From positions 254,144-318,143 of the forward strand of contig BCKC01000010.1 of NCBI GenBank assembly GCA_001600455.1: a stretch of DNA of 64,000 nucleotides, read 5' to 3'. Below the pieces are notes generated by a model. That model did no database searches, was not told the DNA's origin, and saw only the letters and a list, made by a program, of their open reading frames with translations. The translations under genes and the position numbers were made by a program. Source of the DNA: Endocalyx cinctus. Its lineage: Eukaryota > Ascomycota > Sordariomycetes > Amphisphaeriales > Apiosporaceae. Below, in pieces: positions 59,410 through 64,000 of this stretch. The number at the start of each line of letters is the position of its first letter. The first letter of the stretch is position 1.

Positions 59410-61660
59410 GCCAAGCTACTACGGAGTCCCCCGGGCAGCAATTCTATCTAAGAAAGACCAAAAGAGAAAAGATTATCCATGGAGAACTAGAACGGACGGA
59501 AAATAAAAATAAGGTTGATGATGAACAATCGAAGATTGAAATAGAAAAAAGAAAAAAGCAATATACAAACAAGCATTAGACCCAATATAGAGTAAGGCAC
59601 CATACCGTTACCGTGGAGGAGACTCGATCGTCTCATGATCTGCCCCCCCGGTCCCCATGTGTGTTACCTGTTAACCGGGGATGGATTACTGACACAATCT
59701 TCCGAGCAGACCAAGGGATTCCTTCACGTGCGCGGAATGCATGAGAAACGTCTTCCGTTCTTTATTTTCCCGTCCCATCTATGTACCACGCACATACATA
59801 ATAGGAAAGCAGCGCTTGGCATTCGACGATACTCGGTCATACTCAATGAGGTTATCGCGGATCATCCAATCACCTTCCGACAAAAAGACCGTCCCTTACT
59901 GTATCAAATCTTCCTCTCTGTGCAGTGTAGGTGGAAATCAGTCGGTCACGAACAAAAAAAAAAAAAAAACACTCATATCAACAAGGGTTGGTTTGTGAGT
60001 CTGTAATAAGATCTACTTGAGGTTACGTACGCCACGTAGTTTGCTATCGAGCCGGCAGGTTTATCTGGCACGAACAGCCGTGAGCTCTTCTATACTAGTT
60101 CTACGTGTTTCAGAGTGGTTCATGCTTCAAAGGCGAGTAAGAAGTTTGGAGTGGGGTGGATCTTGGTGCTGATTGGGGGGAAGAGGGTAGTAAATTGAGT
60201 ATTATAGCATCTTTGTGGGGGGTTACTTGTCGGAGACTGAACCAACTTAGGTAATAAGAGGCTATACTATGATAATGATTCAAGGTATTACTGGTCTAAG
60301 TTTGATGTTCTTCGAAATTCGAGATTTATTCTGTACTTGAGGCAACTTGTTAGCTGCGCAACTTATGAATATAGAGTTAGGACGCTACTATAATATAATA
60401 TGATATCAAATATGATATAGAGACCATAGTGTATAGAACACGAGTTCGGATCCTTTTTTGTTGTTGGTTGAGAACCACTATTCCACGCAAGATTTGCAAG
60501 GTAATACACGTGTAGATACTCAATCTATACATCAGCGTACAGCCTATAAATTTGGCGAATAAGAAAAGTACGACACGGTTGAGATATGTCTCTAAATTTA
60601 TCGACGATATAAATATAGTGGTCATTCTATAAAACTGACGGGAGGTGGGGGAGCAATTATCGGTGTAGTATACGTATGTATAGCGTATAGACCTTCCACG
60701 AAGGTAGAAGAGGCCGTTGGCTCGGCGAACTGTCACCGTACATTAGCACATAGAGTATGGTAACCGTTAGCCGATAAGTTAAACGTATAGTGTAAGTCGA
60801 AGACCATCTTGTCCTTTTTTATCGAGGAAACCCCATCTTCTCTCAGCCTTACCCACTCACACGTTGGACTATTCGCCGGTAGAGGTGATATTGATAAGTG
60901 AATCAAGGATTTTTCACGTGCAAACTCCACAAAACAGGATATTTTGACACGCGTGAATGGAGACGACAGATGTCAAGGGTGTAAGATACGATAGTACGTG
61001 TATCGAGATGAAGGTGAGGGGACGGAATCTAAAATCCCTTGATATCTTTGGGGAAATATTCCAAGAGTTCTTTTGAAAAGAAATGGGTTGGATGACGAGT
61101 AAGATTCAATACATGTTTTACTAATAAATGTAACTTTGAAGATACAAGATTACCTAGTATCTACACGTGTACAAGTGAGTATTAAGATGAGAATGTTAAG
61201 AGTATAATATAACGAGGCTCTAATATATAAGTTCAATGATGATAATGATGAGTGTTATACACGTGTACGGAGTATACCGTAGTAAAAGAAAAGTTAATCT
61301 AAAGCATCAAATAATTGAAATCATTAAAACAAGAAAAATACAGTATTTATTATAAATATTCACTGTAAAATAGGTATTGGAAGGTTTCGCCTGTTCTTTT
61401 CAGGGGAAGAAGTTTCAAACGTCATAGTTGGCCAAAGCTCCTTTTTCTAGTTACAGTAAGCTACTTGTACTGTCAAAGCTCCTACGCTACGGGGCCACTC
61501 TACTAATGTATCACGTCTCAAGTTTCCATTTTCATATTCCCTCAAACTCGAAGAAAACTATCCGATCCGATTCATCTTCGCGAAAGAAAAATAGTTTACT
61601 TTCAACTTCAAAACATTGACAACTTAATTTCATCTAATAATAACTACACTAATAAAAAAA
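59410..61660. other. Spacer, no gene seen
   Basis: Upstream of both the membrane-protein gene (minus) and the peroxiredoxin gene (plus). AT-rich with short frames only, an A run near 59954-59969, and a TACGGAGTA motif at 61266. The last 250 bp are the likely peroxiredoxin promoter. Confidence 0.5.
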
Positions 61661-62600
61661 ATGTCATTCAGAACCGCCCTTCGTTACATCCCCCGAACCA
61701 CCACCACCGCCACTCCGGTGACGGCGGGTATGATGACGAGGATGACGTCCCGACGTCAATTCCACGCCACGTCGCGGGCCTTCGTCCAGGTAGGCGACGA
61801 TTTGCCCAGCCTAGAAGTTCTGCACGAGAACTCGCCCGCCAACAAGGTGAACCTGGCGGCCGAGTTCGAGAACAGCAAGACGGGCGTCATCGTGGGCGTC
61901 CCCGCCGCCTTCTCGCCCGGCTGCTCCCAGAAGCACGTACCCAGCTACATCCAATCCCCGCGCTTAGCCGACGCCGGTCAGGTCTTCGTCGTTAGCGTCA
62001 ACGACGCTTTCACGTGAGGATATTCTTCTTCGCTTCCACCTACCCTGGTTTTGATTCTATTTTATTTTAATCATTATGAGATGGGAATTATAATAATAAT
62101 ACACGTAACTAAATATCTATATTATCAACAGTATGAAAGCTTGGGCCGACCAATTAGACCCCACCCGGATGTCCGGCGTAAGTTTCAATTTCNCCCCCCC
62201 CCCCCCATCACAATCCTATCCCTAGTCTCTCTCTCCACACCTAAGATAAAGAAAGAGTGAAAAAAAAAAGAAGAACAATAACAAGAAAAAGGAAATACTA
62301 ACATGCCAAAAACCTTCAGATTCGCTTCCTTGCTGATCCTACAGGAGACTTTACCAAAGCTCTGGACCTAGGCTTCGAAGCTATCCCGGTTTTCGGTAAC
62401 ATGCGGTCTAAGCGGTACGCCCTCGTCATCGAGGACGGTAAGGTCAAATCGGTTCATGTCGAGCCTGATGCCACCGGGACCGATGGTATGTTTTTTTTCT
62501 CTCTAAAACTTTATCCATTTTATAGTATAAGGAAAATATCATTAACCAATATTACCAAATGCATATAGTTTCCATGGCTGATAAGGTTCTTGGTTCGTAA
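61661..62600 (+). CDS. Type-5 (AhpE/PMP20-like) peroxiredoxin, mitochondrial type
   Basis: Four exons (61661-62013, 62132-62177, 62320-62485, 62569-62600) encode 198 aa. It reduces hydrogen and alkyl peroxides through a peroxidatic cysteine. A 40-residue Arg/Ser/Thr-rich N-terminus (RTALRYIPRTTTT, MTSRRQFHATSRA) has the look of a mitochondrial presequence. The thioredoxin fold follows: VGDDLPSLEVLHENS, then GVPAAFSPGCSQKHVPSYI with the peroxidatic Cys (usual form PGAFTPTCS; here Ser replaces the motif Thr), VFVVSVNDAF, MKAWADQLDP, IRFLADPTGDFTKAL and RYALVIEDGKV. No other cysteine exists, so it is a one-Cys enzyme needing an external reductant such as glutathione or thioredoxin. All joins are in phase; the last exon is 32 nt. 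An ambiguous base and C-run lie in intron 2. Confidence 0.93.
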
Positions 62601-63552
62601 AGAAGAATCTGAGAAGCCGAAATCTAATACTATCCATGTGCATATATACAATAGGGAAGACTTGTGTATAACTAGGAAGTCGACCCTGATATATTGACTA
62701 AGGTGGAGTACGTGATAATTAGGAATAGGGGAATGAAAAAAGTTATCTTGCTATATATAGAGACAATTGAAGAAAAATAAATAAACAGCACTGGACTGGT
62801 CTGAGAATCCGTTACCAGTGATATAATAGTCCGGTAATATCTTTTGCAAACCGGTGACCAATGATAAATTGTGTGCAAACGTCGAGAAGAGATAATTGGC
62901 GGCTCTGATTCATGACCACCCAATTACAACAGTCATACCGGTTCGCCACATGACATCTACGCATAGTAAAATCCATACGACATAAAATATATTCGTTATT
63001 TCTCCTTACTATTCCCTATAACTTCCATCTTCCTCGCCATCCCACCTAAGATACATTCTCGTAGTAATTATCACAAATAGAAACATGTATGTATGTATAC
63101 ACACCCACACACATATATATATTTATTTATTTTTATATATGTTTATATGCTTAGAACTGCACAAATTGCCCGTCGAGCCCGAAACAACGCCATTCCATGA
63201 AGAAGTACCTCCTCCTGTGTGTGTTTGCGCGCTTCGCGCATATACTTTGTTCTTCGCACCCCATATATGTGCGCGTTCCCGTCTGTCTATCAAATGTTGA
63301 GTCGTGAAAATGAACAGTTTGCTCCGCGAAAAAAAAAGGAGAGAAGAGAAGAAATAAGAAAGGTCCAGTTTAGAATGAAAAAAACAAAAGCAAATGCTAC
63401 TTAGAAACACCCCCATTCAAATAAACTACATCCCACATCATCCCCGCTAGCCATATATATACATATATACATATATATATGTATACGTATATATATAAGA
63501 CATCCCCTAGGAAAAGCTGGAGACATCAGATATACGGAAAGAAAGCAATGTT
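62601..63552. other. Convergent 3' flanks
   Basis: Spacer between the peroxiredoxin gene (plus) and the Ariadne-type gene (minus). Contains short TA/TATG tracts near 63113-63140 and 63454-63496. No coding signal. Confidence 0.5.
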
Positions 63553-64000
63553 CTATCGCCGAGAGGTTCCATTCCCACCAGCCGAAGTACTTTTCAAATC
63601 TACATTAAAGGTCCATCGTTCTAAATGTGCCGAGACCGTTAGTACTACTTTTTCTTTTTTCCTTCTTGGTAATGACGCAGTAGGATAAACTTACCGTTAG
63701 CTAAGTTGTCAGCTGTGTCATCTAACAATATAATACGGCGTTTGTTACAATAAGCTGTCTTGTCCATTATGTCCACTTTCAATTTCGAATCGGATAACTC
63801 CGTGATCGGCTTCTCAAACATCTCGGACAAGGCCTCCACCGCCATCTCGAGATCCTTTTGGTTATTCTCGAAGATCTCCGTGAGGTTCGTCTTCCCCAGG
63901 TAAAATGCAAAGGCGTAGGTCCATTTGAGCGTCTGTCGACAAGTTTGCAACGCCTGAGATGCCATGTTTAGATATTGGACCTCGATCCACGACATGCCGG
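63553..64000 (-). CDS. Ariadne-type RBR E3 ubiquitin ligase, C-terminal part
   Basis: Only the 3' end is in the window: an exon running in from beyond 64000 to 63695 and a last exon 63553-63620 (TAG stop at 63553). The residues MSWIEVQYLNMASQAL, CRQTLKWTYAFAFYL, TEIFENNQKDLEMAVEALSE and DKTAYCNKRRIILLDD match the auto-inhibitory Ariadne domain at the C-terminus of ARIH1-like RBR ligases, which pass ubiquitin from an E2 through a RING2 cysteine. The intron starts GTAAGT and ends TTTAG; after it the short tail ERWTFNVDLKS is in phase. RING1, IBR and RING2 would lie to the right of the window. Confidence 0.9.

Noticed and set aside
1..64000. CRISPR arrays, bacterial operons or phage genes
   Set aside because: Spliceosomal introns and fungal gene families throughout; no regularly spaced repeat array seen.

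Overview
This is nuclear DNA of a filamentous ascomycete, most likely a Sordariomycete. Xylariales is my guess from the long AT-rich spacers packed with homopolymer runs; that order-level call is weak. Genes have short introns (about 50-250 bp) with GTAAGT/GTATGT donors and CTAAC/CTAAT branch sites, and the proteins (Skn7, Trm10, Lag1, eIF2B-epsilon, Msh2) are fungal in type. I found no tRNA or rRNA gene and no intact transposon. There is one 100-N gap at 38388-38487 and single ambiguous bases beside homopolymers.

Layout. 1-7091: long gene-poor stretch. 7.1-9.3 kb: two predicted secreted proteins (an HD-domain protein and a small secreted protein). 9.9-13.8 kb: housekeeping genes for ceramide synthase and the DNA primase catalytic subunit. 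14.4-23.1 kb: an accessory cluster holding a fungal gasdermin-like protein, a subtilisin-like protease with a long N-terminal regulatory region, and, divergent from the protease, a composite protein with a helical N-terminus, zinc-finger region, FHA domain and degenerate kinase. 23.8-26.2 kb: eIF2B epsilon. 26.2-32.2 kb: gene-poor, with one doubtful coding remnant. 32.2-34.6 kb: the Skn7 response regulator/HSF factor. 34.6-42.1 kb: gene-poor, with microsatellites, the gap and a poly(A)-tailed 205-bp direct repeat. 42.1-46.1 kb: an unknown gene and an FHA-protein kinase with intact catalytic motifs. 48.3-49.9 kb: a DUF300/TMEM184-type membrane protein. 50.8-56.5 kb: Trm10, a small unrecognised three-exon gene with no long ORF, and Msh2. 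57.2-59.4 kb: a multi-pass membrane protein. 61.7-62.6 kb: a mitochondrial-type peroxiredoxin. 63.6-64.0 kb: the C-terminal end of an Ariadne-type RBR E3 ligase, cut by the window edge.

The most interesting region is 14.4-23.1 kb. A gasdermin-like gene directly downstream of a subtilase gene is the arrangement known from Podospora anserina het-Q1/het-Q2, where the protease cleaves the gasdermin and triggers regulated cell death. Here the protease carries about 650 residues before its catalytic domain, and a third gene of NLR-accessory/FHA/pseudokinase type starts 377 bp away in the opposite direction. I infer a three-gene cell-death or allorecognition locus; the third gene's involvement rests only on position and domain make-up.

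Exon coordinates were worked out by hand from splice consensus, reading phase and family alignment in memory. They are internally phase-consistent but have not been tested against RNA or a database.
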